Positions 1 through 8,667 are shown, counted from the first letter of the stretch. The stretch: DNA of 64,000 nt from Pseudomonas fluorescens (GCF_902497625.1 NZ_CABVGX010000015.1:48529-112528), one strand, 5' to 3'. Program-made: numbers and translations. The notes: a model not told the origin generated them from the letters alone.

Positions 1-390
1 ATGGTCGGCCTGGCGAAAGTCCCCGATCACCCGAGCGCTTCGTCCCTGTGCGGGGCTTGCGGTGAAGTCTGCCCGGTCAAGATTCCGATCCCGGCGCTGC
101 TGCGTCGTCTGCGCGAAGAAAACGTCAAAGCCCCGAACGATCCCAAGCACGTCATGCGTGGCCAAGGCAGCAAGTACTCGCGCAAAGAACGCTTTATCTG
201 GAACGCCTGGGCCAGGCTCAACAGCTCGCCCACCCTGTATCGCCTGTTCGGATTTTTCGCCACGCGATTGCGCGCCGTTACGCCAGGCAACGTCGGCCCG
301 TGGACGCAAAATCACAGTGCCCCGAAACCTGCGGCTCGCACGCTGCATGACATGGCCCGCGAGCATCTGGCCAACCAGGGAGATCGTTGA
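1..390 (+). CDS. lutB: LutB/LldF-type lactate utilisation iron-sulfur protein, C-terminal part
   Basis: The gene runs in from outside the window, so only the last 129 residues are visible and the ATG at base 1 is probably internal. The visible part has one ferredoxin-type cluster motif, CGACGEVCPVKIP, about residues 18-30, followed by a basic C-terminal tail typical of LutB/YkgF/LldF proteins. In the family this is the Fe-S subunit of the LutABC L-lactate oxidation system, which passes electrons toward the quinone pool. Its stop codon overlaps the start of lutC by one base, so the two are co-transcribed and probably translationally coupled. The assignment rests on the motif and the lutC/dld context. 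Confidence 0.85.
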   Translation: MVGLAKVPDHPSASSLCGACGEVCPVKIPIPALLRRLREENVKAPNDPKHVMRGQGSKYSRKERFIWNAWARLNSSPTLYRLFGFFATRLRAVTPGNVGPWTQNHSAPKPAARTLHDMAREHLANQGDR

Positions 391-1061
391 TGAGCGCCAA
401 ACAAAACATCCTCGCCAAATTGCGCAACAGTCTGGCAGGCACCACGCCGGTGCCTGACGAATTCGACGTCGAACTGGTTACGGTGCCGTACACCTACCCG
501 CAGGATCAGCGTATCCCACAATTGCGCAAACTGATGGAGGCCGTGCACACGGAAATCCATCTGACCTGCAACGAAGGTTGGCCGGCACTGCTCGCGCAGC
601 TGCTGCACGATCGTCAGCTGCCGAGCCTGTTGATTGCACCGACGACTCCTCATGGTCTACGTGTCACTCAGCACTGGGCGAATAATCCCGGCCTGCCGGT
701 GCTGACGTCCTACGACCGACCGGTCGAAGACTGGAAAACCGAGCTGTTCAATGACACACCGGCCAGTCTGACGACTACCCTGGGAGCAATCGCTGCGACC
801 GGCAGTCTGATTCTCTGGCCGACCCGGGAAGAACCGCGTTTGATGAGTCTGGTACCACCGGTGCATTTCGCCTTGCTCAAGGCCAGTGAGATCCGCGACA
901 ACTTTTACCAGGTGCAGCAGGAATTCAACTGGGCGCAAGGCATGCCGACCAACGCGCTGCTGGTCTCCGGCCCGTCGAAGACCGCCGACATCGAGCAGGT
1001 CCTGGCCTACGGCGCCCACGGTCCGAAAGACCTGGTGGTTTTGATCCTGGAGGACCAATGA
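390..1061 (+). CDS. lutC: LutC/LldG-type lactate utilisation protein (LUD domain)
   Basis: A 223-residue LUD-domain protein. The ATG at 390 is preferred because AGGGAG at 378-383 lies at ribosome-binding distance; a TTG three bases earlier is possible. The C-terminal half holds the family signatures TLGAIAATGSLIL and SGPSKTADIEQ, followed by GAHGPKDL. LutC is the small subunit of the three-part lactate oxidation complex found in bacteria that lack or supplement LldD. The gene sits between lutB (1-base overlap) and the D-lactate dehydrogenase gene (4-base ATGA overlap), a tightly coupled operon. Length and motifs match the family, so confidence is high. Confidence 0.9.
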   Translation: MSAKQNILAKLRNSLAGTTPVPDEFDVELVTVPYTYPQDQRIPQLRKLMEAVHTEIHLTCNEGWPALLAQLLHDRQLPSLLIAPTTPHGLRVTQHWANNPGLPVLTSYDRPVEDWKTELFNDTPASLTTTLGAIAATGSLILWPTREEPRLMSLVPPVHFALLKASEIRDNFYQVQQEFNWAQGMPTNALLVSGPSKTADIEQVLAYGAHGPKDLVVLILEDQ

Positions 1062-3868
1062 CTCTACCCGCGGCTTTCCTGCGAGATGCACAGAAACTCA
1101 TCCCCCAAGATCGACGTTTCGACGATCCACTGTCGACATTGGCCTTCGGCACCGACGCCAGTTTCTACCGGCTGATTCCGCAACTGGTGATCCGCGTCGA
1201 ATCCGAAGATGAAGTGGTGGCATTGCTTCAACTGGCGCAGCGCGATCAGGTCGCGGTGACTTTCCGCGCCGCCGGCACCAGCCTGTCCGGCCAGGCGATC
1301 AGTGATTCGGTGCTGATCGTCCTGGGGGATAACTGGAACGGTCGTGAGATACGCGGGCAAGGCACACAAATCCGCCTTCAACCCGGGGTGATCGGCGCGC
1401 AGGCCAATGCCTGGCTGGCACCGTTCGGGCGCAAGATCGGCCCGGATCCGGCCTCGATCAACGCCTGCAAGATTGGCGGCATTGTCGCTAACAACGCCAG
1501 TGGCATGTGCTGCGGCACCGCGCAAAATACTTATCACACACTGGCTGGCATTCGTCTGGTGCTGGCTGATGGCAGCCGACTCGATACTGAAGACGCCAAC
1601 AGCGTCGCAGCGTTTCGCCAGAGCCACGCTGCACTGCTTGAGCGCCTGGCTACGCTGGGCCGCGAAACCCGCGCCAATGCCGAACTGGCTGCGAGAATCC
1701 GCCATAAATACCGTCTGAAAAATACCACCGGCCTGTCACTCAATGCGCTGGTGGATTTCGACGAGCCTGTGGATATCCTCAGCCACTTGCTGGTGGGGTC
1801 CGAGGGCACGCTGGGCTTCATCAGCGCCGTGACTTACGACACGGTGATCGATCACCCGAACAAGGCGTCAGCACTGATCGTTTTCCCGGATGTGGAAACC
1901 TGCTGCAACGCAGTCACGGTCTTGAAAAGCCAACCGGTGTCCGCCGTGGAATTGCTCGACCGGCGCAGTTTGCGCTCGGTTCAGGACAAACCCGGCATGC
2001 CCGCTTTCGTACAGCAATTGTCGAATAACGCCTGTGCGCTGCTGATCGAGTCCCGCGCCGCAACGTCCACGCTACTGCGTGAACAACTGGCGCAGATCAT
2101 GACGTCGCTGGCATCGTTCCCGGTGGAAAAACAGGTCGACTTCACTGAAGACCCGCTGGAAAACGCCCGACTCTGGGCGATCCGCAAAGACACCTTTCCC
2201 GCTGTCGGCGCCGTGCGCAAAACCGGCACCACGGTGATCATCGAAGACGTGACCTTCCCGGTCGAACAGCTGGCCATCGGTGTGAACCGCCTGATCGAGC
2301 TGTTCGACAGGCACCACTACGACGAAGCGATCCTGTTCGGGCACGCACTGGAGGGCAATCTGCATTTTGTCTTCACCCAAGGCTTCAACAATCCGCAGGA
2401 AATCGCCCGCTATCAAGCGTTCATGGACGACGTCGCGCAACTGGTTGCAGTGGAGTTTGGCGGCTCGCTGAAAGCCGAACACGGCACGGGCCGCAACATG
2501 GCGCCCTTTGTCGAACTGGAATGGGGCAGCGATGCTTACCAATTGATGTGGCAGCTCAAACGCCTGCTCGACCCGAACGGGATACTCAATCCGGACGTGG
2601 TGCTCAGCGACGATCCGCAGATCCATCTCAAACACCTGAAACCACTGCCGGCTGCCGACGAGATTGTGGATAAGTGCATCGAGTGCGGCTTCTGCGAGCC
2701 GGTCTGCCCGTCCAAAGGACTGACCCTGAGCCCACGCCAGCGCATCGTCATCTGGCGCGACATTCAGGCGAAGAAGCGGGCCGGCGTCGATACCACTGAA
2801 CTGGAAGCGGCTTATGAATACCAAGGCATCGACACCTGCGCCGCCACCGGTCTTTGCGCGCAACGTTGCCCTGTAGGCATCAATACCGGCGAGCTGGTGA
2901 AAAAGCTACGCAGCCGGAAAGCAACGCATACGAAAACCGCCAACTGGCTTGAAGGAAATTTCGCCACCGCCATGCAAGGTGCGCGCTTCACTTTGCATGC
3001 GGCCAATGGCGCGCGAATGCTGCTGGGAGCGCCGCGACTGGCGAAACTTTCCGCCACGCTGGCGAAGCTGTCGAAAGGGCGCGTCCCGCAATGGACCAGC
3101 GCCATGCCCCAGCCTGAGAGCGCTATTCGCTTCAGCCCCAGCGCCCCGGACGAGCGCCCACGGGTGGTGTATCTGGCCGCATGCGTGTCGCGGGTAATGG
3201 GGCCGGCGGCTGGCGATAAAGAGCAAATGTCGCTGTACGACAAAACCCGCGGACTGCTGGAAAAAGCCGGGTACCAAGTGGTCTTTCCAGACAATCTGGA
3301 CAGCCTCTGCTGCGGCCAGCCTTTCGCCTCAAAAGGCTACGCCGAGCAAGCCGAGCACAAACGCCAGGAGCTGATCGGCGCGCTGCTGCACGCCAGCCGT
3401 GGCGGGCTCGATCCGGTTTACTGCGACACCAGCCCCTGCACGTTGCGATTGATCGAGGACCTCGGCGAGGTTCGACTCGACCTGTACGACCCGGTGCGCT
3501 TCATCCGTATGCACCTGATGGATCGACTGGACTTCACGCCGCAGGAAGCACCTATTGCCGTACATGTAACCTGCAGCACGCAACATCTTGGTGAAAGCCA
3601 GGCGCTGATCGAGCTGGCGCGCAAATGCAGCAAGAATGTAGTCATACCCGAAGGCATTCACTGCTGCGGATTCGCCGGCGACAAAGGCTTCACCACACCT
3701 GAATTGAATGCTCATTCATTGAGGACATTGAAGGATGCGGTGCAGCAATGCAGCGAGGGGATTTCCACCAGCCGCACCTGTGAAATCGGCCTCACGCAAC
3801 ATGGTGGAATCGACTACCACGGACTGGTCTACCTGGTGGACCGCGTGACCCAGGCTCGCCCCCGTTGA
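1058..3868 (+). CDS. dld: FAD-binding and iron-sulfur D-lactate dehydrogenase (Dld-II type)
   Basis: A 936-residue fusion flavoenzyme. The N-terminal part is a FAD_binding_4 domain (about residues 40-180, with VTFRAAGTSLSGQ and GGIVANNASGMCCG), followed by a FAD-oxidase C domain up to about 500 (LFGHALEGNLHF, KAEHGTG). Two 4Fe-4S motifs follow, beginning at Cys540 (CIECGFCEPVCPSKG) and near residue 598 (CAATGLCAQRCPVG). The C-terminal third has the CCG-type cysteine motifs DSLCCGQPF and HCCGFAGDKGF. This layout is that of the quinone-linked D-lactate dehydrogenase that ends lactate operons in pseudomonads (called lldE or dld). It overlaps lutC by 4 bases. A related 2-hydroxyacid dehydrogenase specificity cannot be excluded from sequence alone. 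Confidence 0.88.
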   Translation: MTLPAAFLRDAQKLIPQDRRFDDPLSTLAFGTDASFYRLIPQLVIRVESEDEVVALLQLAQRDQVAVTFRAAGTSLSGQAISDSVLIVLGDNWNGREIRGQGTQIRLQPGVIGAQANAWLAPFGRKIGPDPASINACKIGGIVANNASGMCCGTAQNTYHTLAGIRLVLADGSRLDTEDANSVAAFRQSHAALLERLATLGRETRANAELAARIRHKYRLKNTTGLSLNALVDFDEPVDILSHLLVGSEGTLGFISAVTYDTVIDHPNKASALIVFPDVETCCNAVTVLKSQPVSAVELLDRRSLRSVQDKPGMPAFVQQLSNNACALLIESRAATSTLLREQLAQIMTSLASFPVEKQVDFTEDPLENARLWAIRKDTFPAVGAVRKTGTTVIIEDVTFPVEQLAIGVNRLIELFDRHHYDEAILFGHALEGNLHFVFTQGFNNPQEIARYQAFMDDVAQLVAVEFGGSLKAEHGTGRNMAPFVELEWGSDAYQLMWQLKRLLDPNGILNPDVVLSDDPQIHLKHLKPLPAADEIVDKCIECGFCEPVCPSKGLTLSPRQRIVIWRDIQAKKRAGVDTTELEAAYEYQGIDTCAATGLCAQRCPVGINTGELVKKLRSRKATHTKTANWLEGNFATAMQGARFTLHAANGARMLLGAPRLAKLSATLAKLSKGRVPQWTSAMPQPESAIRFSPSAPDERPRVVYLAACVSRVMGPAAGDKEQMSLYDKTRGLLEKAGYQVVFPDNLDSLCCGQPFASKGYAEQAEHKRQELIGALLHASRGGLDPVYCDTSPCTLRLIEDLGEVRLDLYDPVRFIRMHLMDRLDFTPQEAPIAVHVTCSTQHLGESQALIELARKCSKNVVIPEGIHCCGFAGDKGFTTPELNAHSLRTLKDAVQQCSEGISTSRTCEIGLTQHGGIDYHGLVYLVDRVTQARPR

Positions 3869-4001
3869 TCCGGTACAAACAGAACCCCGGCGCATTGGTG
3901 CAGTCTTCTGTATAGGCCTCGGCGACGAGGCTCAAGAGTGATGTCGCTGGCAGATCCCAAAGGCCGGCCTTCTCGAGTTGTTTCGCGCAAGGAGTTACCC
4001 C

Positions 4002-4280
4002 ATGAAGTCCTCCGCTCCAGCTGGCCTCTTTATTTGCGCAGCGATGCTTGCCTCTCCCGTTTTTGCCGACGGCGACGCAGATCTGTGCAAGATGAACATG
4101 AACAAAATCAACAGCGAAAAAGCTGTGCTGGCAACCGACACCAGCGGTGTGAACGGTCAGGTCGAAGATGCCCTCGCCCAAGCGAAAGCCGCGCACGAAA
4201 GAGGTGACGACAAGCAATGCGTCGCACATACCACCCGAGCTCTGCAGCTCGTTCAAAATCGCTCCAAAGGTGGCCAGTAG
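4002..4280 (+). CDS. Small secreted protein of unknown function, copy 1
   Basis: A 92-residue protein with a clear signal peptide (MKSSAPAGLFICAAMLASPVFA, cleavage predicted after residue 22). The ATG at 4002 is chosen over upstream starts because AAGGAG at 3989-3994 lies at the right distance. The mature part is about 70 residues, hydrophilic, mostly helical in appearance, with two cysteines (29 and 73) that could form a disulfide in the periplasm. It is a paralogue of the gene at 4574: same length, same signal peptide pattern (AAML.SP.FA), the same DLC near residue 29 and a similar ALAQAKAAHERGDDKQCV helix. I do not recognise a named family. It has its own terminator-like hairpin downstream. 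Confidence 0.75.
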   Translation: MKSSAPAGLFICAAMLASPVFADGDADLCKMNMNKINSEKAVLATDTSGVNGQVEDALAQAKAAHERGDDKQCVAHTTRALQLVQNRSKGGQ

Positions 4281-4383
4281 AGCAAAGGCTTCGCATTGGC
4301 GGGATTGAAACCCAACAGCTAATGTTTCTTGTGGGGCAGCTCACCGAGCTCATTGGCGACTGAGGCATTTACACTATAAAACC

Positions 4384-4405
4384 GGGGCAATTGCGCCCCT
4401 TTTTA
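4384..4405 (+). terminator. Rho-independent terminator after the first small secreted gene
   Basis: GGGGC and GCCCC arms around a short AATTGC loop are followed by a run of T. It lies about 100 bases after the stop codon of the 4002 gene and before the paralogue, so the two genes are probably separate transcripts. Confidence 0.7.
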
Positions 4406-4573
4406 GTGCATTTCGATTGATTTCAACGGTTTTTCATGCCTTTTTGAAAAAAAAGCGAATTCCTTCGAATCGCTGTAGTCACTTGAACAGGCCCCACGAA
4501 CGTGGCTTATAACGACCTCGGCACAGCCTGGATCGTCTGGCAGGACCGAGACCATCAGTTCAAGGAGATACCC

Positions 4574-4852
4574 ATGAAACGTACCGTTTTTGCTGGTCTG
4601 TTGATTTCCGCTGCGATGCTGTCGTCCCCTGCCTTTGCTGCTGATAAGGATCTGTGTGCGACCAACATTCAGAAAATTACTGATTTCATTGCCACCGCTC
4701 CGAGTGTCGGAGAAAACTCCGCAGACAATCTGAAGGCAGGCTTGGCGAAAGCCAAAGCATCCCAGGCTGCTGGCAATGACAAAGAGTGCGTCGAAACCAC
4801 CGGCGGCATCGTTGCCAAAATCGAAGTACGCGACCCAGCCCGAAACAACTGA
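4574..4852 (+). CDS. Small secreted protein of unknown function, copy 2
   Basis: A 92-residue paralogue of the 4002 gene. The ATG at 4574 follows AAGGAG (4562-4567). The signal peptide is MKRTVFAGLLISAAMLSSPAFA, with cleavage expected after residue 22. The mature protein keeps two cysteines (28 and 72) and the LAKAKASQAAGNDKECV helix. Conservation of the cysteines and of overall length while the rest has diverged suggests a real protein under selection. The function is unknown; periplasmic location is inferred from the signal peptide. It lies directly upstream of ssrA. Confidence 0.77.
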   Translation: MKRTVFAGLLISAAMLSSPAFAADKDLCATNIQKITDFIATAPSVGENSADNLKAGLAKAKASQAAGNDKECVETTGGIVAKIEVRDPARNN

Positions 4853-4862
4853 TACCAGCCCG

Positions 4863-4882
4863 GGCCAACCTTCGGGTTGGCC
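4863..4882 (+). terminator. Strong hairpin after the second small secreted gene
   Basis: GGCCAACC pairs perfectly with GGTTGGCC around a TTCG tetraloop, 11 bases after the stop codon. The T run is poor (TTCC), so termination efficiency is uncertain. Confidence 0.6.
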
Positions 4883-4947
4883 TTCCGGGTCAGATTGACG
4901 TAGACTACACACGCTTGTTGCTCATCAGATTCACGAGCAATGAGTTC

Positions 4948-5345
4948 GGGGCCGTTTAGGATTCGACGCCGGTCGCGAAACTTTAGGTGCATGCCGAGTT
5001 GGTAACAGAACTCGTAAATCCACTGTTGCAACTACTTATAGTTGCCAATGACGAAAACTACGGCCAGGAAATGTCCATCGCTGCGTAAGCAGCCTTAGAC
5101 CCTGAGCTTCTGGTACCTTCGGGTCCAGCAATCATTAGGGGATGTCTGTAAACCCGAAATGATTGTCATATAGAACAGAATCGCCGTGCAGTACGTTGTG
5201 GACGAAGCGGCTAAAACTTACACAACTCGCCCAAAGCACCCTGCCCTTCGGGTCGCTGAGGGTTAACTTAATAGAAACGGCTACGCATGTAGTACCGACA
5301 GCGGAGTACTGGCGGACGGGGGTTCAAATCCCCCCGGCTCCACCA
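4948..5345 (+). ncRNA. ssrA: Transfer-messenger RNA (tmRNA)
   Basis: The 5' end GGGGCCG pairs with CGGCTCC just before the encoded CCA (5343-5345), forming the tRNA-like acceptor stem. GGATTCGACGCC follows the 5' strand and GGTTCAAATCC forms the T arm. The tag reading frame begins at GCC (5044) and encodes ANDENYGQEMSIAA before TAA; its start matches proteobacterial tags (ANDENY). The RNA rescues stalled ribosomes and tags the nascent chain for proteolysis. The 3' end of the gene is the insertion site of the island that follows. The last residues, SIAA, differ from the common ALAA ending. Confidence 0.95.
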
Positions 5346-5350
5346 AATAC
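5322..5350. other. attL: ssrA 3' end used as island attachment site
   Basis: The T-arm/acceptor end of ssrA plus a few bases past CCA resembles a segment at 22344-22371 (shared GTTCAAA, CCCCGGC, CCACCAAA). A tyrosine integrase gene begins 160 bases downstream, the usual arrangement for elements inserted in tmRNA genes. The exact crossover point is not resolved. Confidence 0.7.
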
Positions 5351-5390
5351 CAGTTTCCACATGTTCTCACATGATCGGAAACACCCCAAG

Positions 5391-5415
5391 AAGCCCGCCC
5401 CGTGCGGGCTTTCTT
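5391..5415 (+). terminator. Terminator downstream of ssrA
   Basis: AAGCCCGC and GCGGGCTT form a stem around CCCGT and are followed by TCTT. It lies 46 bases after the tmRNA 3' end, within the island, so the island provides ssrA with a new terminator. Confidence 0.7.
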
Positions 5416-5459
5416 GTGTCTGGACATCCACAAATGAACCCACACAGCATTGCGCCCCG

Positions 5460-5507
5460 TGTATGCCTGCTTGTATGCTCGCCTTAAATTTGAAACTGAG
5501 GCATACA
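5460..5507. promoter_or_regulatory. Left integrase arm-type sites (TGTATGCC repeats)
   Basis: TGTATGCC at 5460 and TGTATGCT at 5472 lie in direct orientation 12 bases apart. The inverted form GGCATACA is at 5500-5507, just before the integrase start. The same octamer pair with the same 12-base spacing occurs at 22272 and 22284 near the right end. This fits arm-type binding sites for the integrase or its directionality factor, and the inverted copy could serve autoregulation. Confidence 0.5.
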
Positions 5508-5510
5508 CGC

Positions 5511-6749
5511 ATGAAGCGTTCGGAGATTAAGCGCCGTCCGATGGCAGACACCACCCTAGCCAGCCTTGAGCCAGAGGCCAGCACCTACCGAGAGCTAGAT
5601 GGCGCCGGGCTCTATCTGCGAGTGAAGCCCACCGGCCAGAAATCCTGGGAGCTGCGTTACAAAAAAGCCGATGGCAAATGGTCATGGCTAGGCTTGGGAG
5701 GCTACGGTAAGGGTAGCCACCAGTTGACCGGCGAGCAGGCGCGCCAGAAGGCAGCAGAGTTACGCGACGGCACAATGAAAGATGGCAGCATGCTCGCCAC
5801 CCAGCGCGCCCAAAAGGCAGCAGAACGTGAGGCAGCCAACAATACTTTCGAGCATCTGGCGCGCGAGTGGTACGCCAACAAGCGCAAAGGCTGGAGTGCA
5901 GGCACTGCAACCCGAACCATCGGCGCCCTGCAACTGCATGTGTTTCCGGTCTTCGGCAAGCGGCCTTATCAGGGTGTTCTGCCAATGGAGTGGATGGAGT
6001 TCCTGCGCGGTATGGAGCAAACCGGGATTGTCGAGCAGACCAGCCGAGTACGTGGCATGTGCCGGGAAATTTACGACCTGGCACGCGTCACTGGTCGTGC
6101 CACTCACAATCCGCTGGAAGGATTGCACAAGTTCCTGCTGACCAAGCCAGCCGAAAACTATGCCCATGTTTCCATCGACGAACTGCCGCCTCTTTTGCGA
6201 GCTATCAGAGCGTACCCGAGCGCGGCAGACGTCCGTATCGGTCTACACCTGCTGTCGATGCTCGCCTGTCGTCCGTCTGAGCTGCGAGAAGCCCGGTGGG
6301 CTGAGTTCGATCTAGAGGGCGGCCTGTGGACAGTTCCCGCCGAACGAATGAAGCGTCGTCGTGAACATGTGGTTCCCCTGCCGCGCCAAGCCATCGAACT
6401 ACTGCACGCTCTGCACAACCTCACCGGCGCTTACCTGCTGCTATTTCCTGGCCGTAGCGACACCACGAAACCGCGCTCCAATACCGTTTTCCTAATGGCT
6501 TTACGTCGCCTTGGCTACGAAGGTCGGCAGACCGGCCACGGATTCCGCCATATCGCCAGCACGATCCTCAACGAACACGGCTTTGACGAGAACCATATCG
6601 AGGCCCAGCTATCGCACGTCAAAGACGGGATTGCCGGGGTGTACAACAAAGCTCAATACCTGGCTCAACGCACGACCATGATGCAGTGGTATGCCGATCA
6701 CTTAGACAGACTATCTACAGGCAATGTGGTGGAGTTCAAGCGCGCATGA
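5511..6749 (+). CDS. int: P4-type tyrosine recombinase (island integrase)
   Basis: A 412-residue integrase. The ATG at 5511 is chosen because upstream in-frame starts would lie inside ssrA and the protein then begins in the usual way. Residues 1-100 form the Arm-DNA-bind (DUF4102) domain (GAGLYLRVKPTGQKSWELRYKK is its core), residues 115-215 a SAM-like core-binding domain, and 225-400 the catalytic domain. Catalytic residues visible are Arg254 (LACRPSELR), His343 and Arg346 (HGFRH), His369 and the nucleophile Tyr378 (GVYNKAQY). The full set is present, so the enzyme looks active. It inserts and excises the island at the ssrA 3' end. The inverted octamer just upstream may be an operator. Confidence 0.93.
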   Translation: MKRSEIKRRPMADTTLASLEPEASTYRELDGAGLYLRVKPTGQKSWELRYKKADGKWSWLGLGGYGKGSHQLTGEQARQKAAELRDGTMKDGSMLATQRAQKAAEREAANNTFEHLAREWYANKRKGWSAGTATRTIGALQLHVFPVFGKRPYQGVLPMEWMEFLRGMEQTGIVEQTSRVRGMCREIYDLARVTGRATHNPLEGLHKFLLTKPAENYAHVSIDELPPLLRAIRAYPSAADVRIGLHLLSMLACRPSELREARWAEFDLEGGLWTVPAERMKRRREHVVPLPRQAIELLHALHNLTGAYLLLFPGRSDTTKPRSNTVFLMALRRLGYEGRQTGHGFRHIASTILNEHGFDENHIEAQLSHVKDGIAGVYNKAQYLAQRTTMMQWYADHLDRLSTGNVVEFKRA

Positions 6750-6762
6750 TGCAGGCATTTGT

Positions 6763-7419
6763 ATGGCTGGTGTGAACTGGCCGAAGAGGGGGGTGCATTG
6801 GTCGCGGCTCGGGTCTGAAACAACCGTATCTGCTGAGGATAACGCGAAGCTCATTAGGGCAGCCCACAAGTTCACCGAGCACGCGATCAGTGAGGACGAC
6901 CTTTGGAACCTTCTCCGCTCAGTAGCAACAGCAAAAAACGAAGAAAAAATAGCCCACCAGCGAGCCGCTACACACAAGGACACTCTTCGCTCGCTAAGGG
7001 CCATGCTTACTCTGGATCCCCCTTCCCTCGTCGATGCACTGAGCAAATGCGCTAGAGAGACTTTCATCGACGTCCAAATCGCTCAAAATCGCATTCCTTG
7101 GGAGGAAATTGACTGGGTAGCGAGCGAAGAAGGCAGTTGGGAGGTTCACGGTCCGAGAACGATGAGGCGATCAGTCCAGGAAGCCTTGGACGCAGCGACC
7201 GCGAAAAAGTGTCCAAGAGGCCCGAAGAAAAAGCCTTATCAGATTGCGCTAGCGCTAACCTGTTTGACGATGTGGGAGGGATGCCGACAAAAAAATTCGC
7301 CCGGACGACTGGAATTTACCCGTGCGGCATTCAATGCTGCTGGCATGTACCTGCATGACAAACGAATAGGTGCTCTGCTGACGAAGGTCGGCAAATCAGA
7401 ATGTCGAAGGTCCAATTAA
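6763..7419 (+). CDS. Hypothetical island protein
   Basis: A 218-residue protein with no recognised domain. The ATG at 6763 lies 13 bases after the integrase stop. An earlier in-frame ATG at 6724 would overlap the integrase end and adds unlikely residues; neither has a strong ribosome-binding site. The protein is soluble, with a helical acidic/basic N-terminal half (DNAKLIRAAHKFTEHAISED) and a basic middle (KKCPRGPKKKPYQIALAL). The end is CRRSN. The strand and tight spacing suggest transcription with int. Function unknown. Confidence 0.6.
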   Translation: MAGVNWPKRGVHWSRLGSETTVSAEDNAKLIRAAHKFTEHAISEDDLWNLLRSVATAKNEEKIAHQRAATHKDTLRSLRAMLTLDPPSLVDALSKCARETFIDVQIAQNRIPWEEIDWVASEEGSWEVHGPRTMRRSVQEALDAATAKKCPRGPKKKPYQIALALTCLTMWEGCRQKNSPGRLEFTRAAFNAAGMYLHDKRIGALLTKVGKSECRRSN

Positions 7420-7476
7420 AAAGGGTGCGTCTTTCGTAAGTATGCGGAGAATAACGGGTGTCTTCCTCGTATACAT

Positions 7477-7770
7477 ATGGACACACCCATGCGCAAAGAA
7501 ACGCAAAACAAAGCCATGATTCGCCAGACGGCACTGTGCGACTGGCTCGATTTGTCCCGCTCGGGCTTGGATAAGCTGCGCAAAAAAGATCCAAGCTTTC
7601 CGCGCCCACTCAAAGATGGCGACGCTCGCCAAGCCGCCGCTTTCTATGTTGTTGCCGAAGTTCAGTCATGGCTGCAATCCAAGATCGAAGCACGCGACGC
7701 CGCGAACGCTCCCGTCATTCCCATCGATGATGAGCAACAGAGCAAGCACCAGCGGAGGATTGCCACATGA
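7477..7770 (+). CDS. AlpA-like helix-turn-helix regulator
   Basis: A 97-residue protein with an AlpA/excisionase-type winged helix near residues 14-55: MIRQTALCDWLDLSRSGL is a recognition-helix region, followed by DPSFPRPLKDG, the typical FP.P...G segment. AlpA proteins act as transcription activators or as directionality factors for P4-type integrases. Start is uncertain between 7477 and the ATG at 7492, neither with a strong ribosome-binding site. The stop codon overlaps the next gene by 4 bases (ATGA), coupling it to the Rha-type gene. Which of the two roles it has cannot be decided from sequence. Confidence 0.75.
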   Translation: MDTPMRKETQNKAMIRQTALCDWLDLSRSGLDKLRKKDPSFPRPLKDGDARQAAAFYVVAEVQSWLQSKIEARDAANAPVIPIDDEQQSKHQRRIAT

Positions 7771-8243
7771 ACGCAGTCATGCTGACTCTCATCGAGGATG
7801 AACCCCGCGTAGACAGCCGCTTGCTGGTCGAGAAGTTGGGCAACAAACACAAGAACTCCATCGCGCTGATCGAGCGCCATCTTGGAAAATTCAAAGAGTT
7901 CGGACTTCTTCCGTTTCAAACGGAGGCAGTGAAAACGCCAGAGTCTCGCGGCATTAAGCATCTGAAGTACGCCCTGCTGAACGAGGATCAGGCATTTTTT
8001 CTGCTCGCTCTGTCTCGCAACACTGATCGCGTCGTAGAGCTGAAGTCGAGTCTGATAATGGCATTCCGCGAAGCCCGATACGGGCATGCTTATCAGACTC
8101 TTGAGGCTGCAAGGAAAGAGGCGAGTCGGAGCGGTAGGCGGCTGGCTCATTGGCGCTACCAAAAGCCACGCATGCACCGGCACGTTGCCCACTTGAGGGA
8201 GCAATTGAAGCTGCCCCTCGAACTGGTGGGTGTCTCTCCATGA
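7767..8243 (+). CDS. Rha family phage-type regulatory protein
   Basis: A 158-residue protein whose first ~100 residues match the Rha (pRha) domain: DSRLLVEKLGNKHKNSIALIERHL, then LNEDQAFFLLALSRNTDRVVELKSSLIMAFREAR. Rha proteins are found in temperate phages and satellites and are linked to control of lysogeny or replication. The C-terminal ~50 residues (EASRSGRRLAHWRYQKPRMH) are strongly basic and not part of the domain. It is translationally coupled to the AlpA-like gene by an ATGA overlap, so the pair forms a regulatory unit of the island. Confidence 0.82.
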   Translation: MNAVMLTLIEDEPRVDSRLLVEKLGNKHKNSIALIERHLGKFKEFGLLPFQTEAVKTPESRGIKHLKYALLNEDQAFFLLALSRNTDRVVELKSSLIMAFREARYGHAYQTLEAARKEASRSGRRLAHWRYQKPRMHRHVAHLREQLKLPLELVGVSP

Positions 8244-8311
8244 ACACCGCCCAGACCTTGCCATGACTGCACCCGATTGCAACTCATCAAACACCATCAG
8301 GAGTTGCCGTT

Positions 8312-8575
8312 ATGGGTAGCGTGAAGCCTTTAAATGGCAAGCCATATGCGTGTGCCAGCACCACCACTACGCCGGGAGCTTACGACGACTTCTTAGCTCC
8401 CTCCGCGCCAGCCATCGACGGCGATAGCTTGGCCCTGCTGATTGATGCCTGCTCAGAGCTTCGCGATTTTTACGACCTAGAGCAGTACCCCGGACGGGCA
8501 GGCTGGCTATCGGAAATCATTGAAAACTTTAAGGCGCTAATTGCACGACTTGATCCTTCGAAGGCCGATGAATGA
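8312..8575 (+). CDS. Small hypothetical island protein
   Basis: An 87-residue protein with an excellent ribosome-binding site (CAGGAG, 8298-8303) nine bases before the ATG. The N-terminus is Ser/Thr/Pro rich and probably flexible; the second half is acidic and helical (DSLALLIDACSELRDFYDLEQ; EIIENFKALIARLD). No family recognised. It lies between the regulatory genes and the replication-like genes. Confidence 0.62.
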   Translation: MGSVKPLNGKPYACASTTTTPGAYDDFLAPSAPAIDGDSLALLIDACSELRDFYDLEQYPGRAGWLSEIIENFKALIARLDPSKADE

Positions 8576-8667
8576 ATGCCTCAGCAACTCTTTTTCGTCA
8601 CGAGCTCCAGTTTGCCTAACGGCATTGGAGCGAGTAGCACCGAAAGTCTCGTAACGGAATAATCACC

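Noticed and set aside
5163..5510. Longer N-terminus of the integrase
   Set aside because: It would lie within the tmRNA gene and the terminator after it; the family N-terminus begins at 5511.
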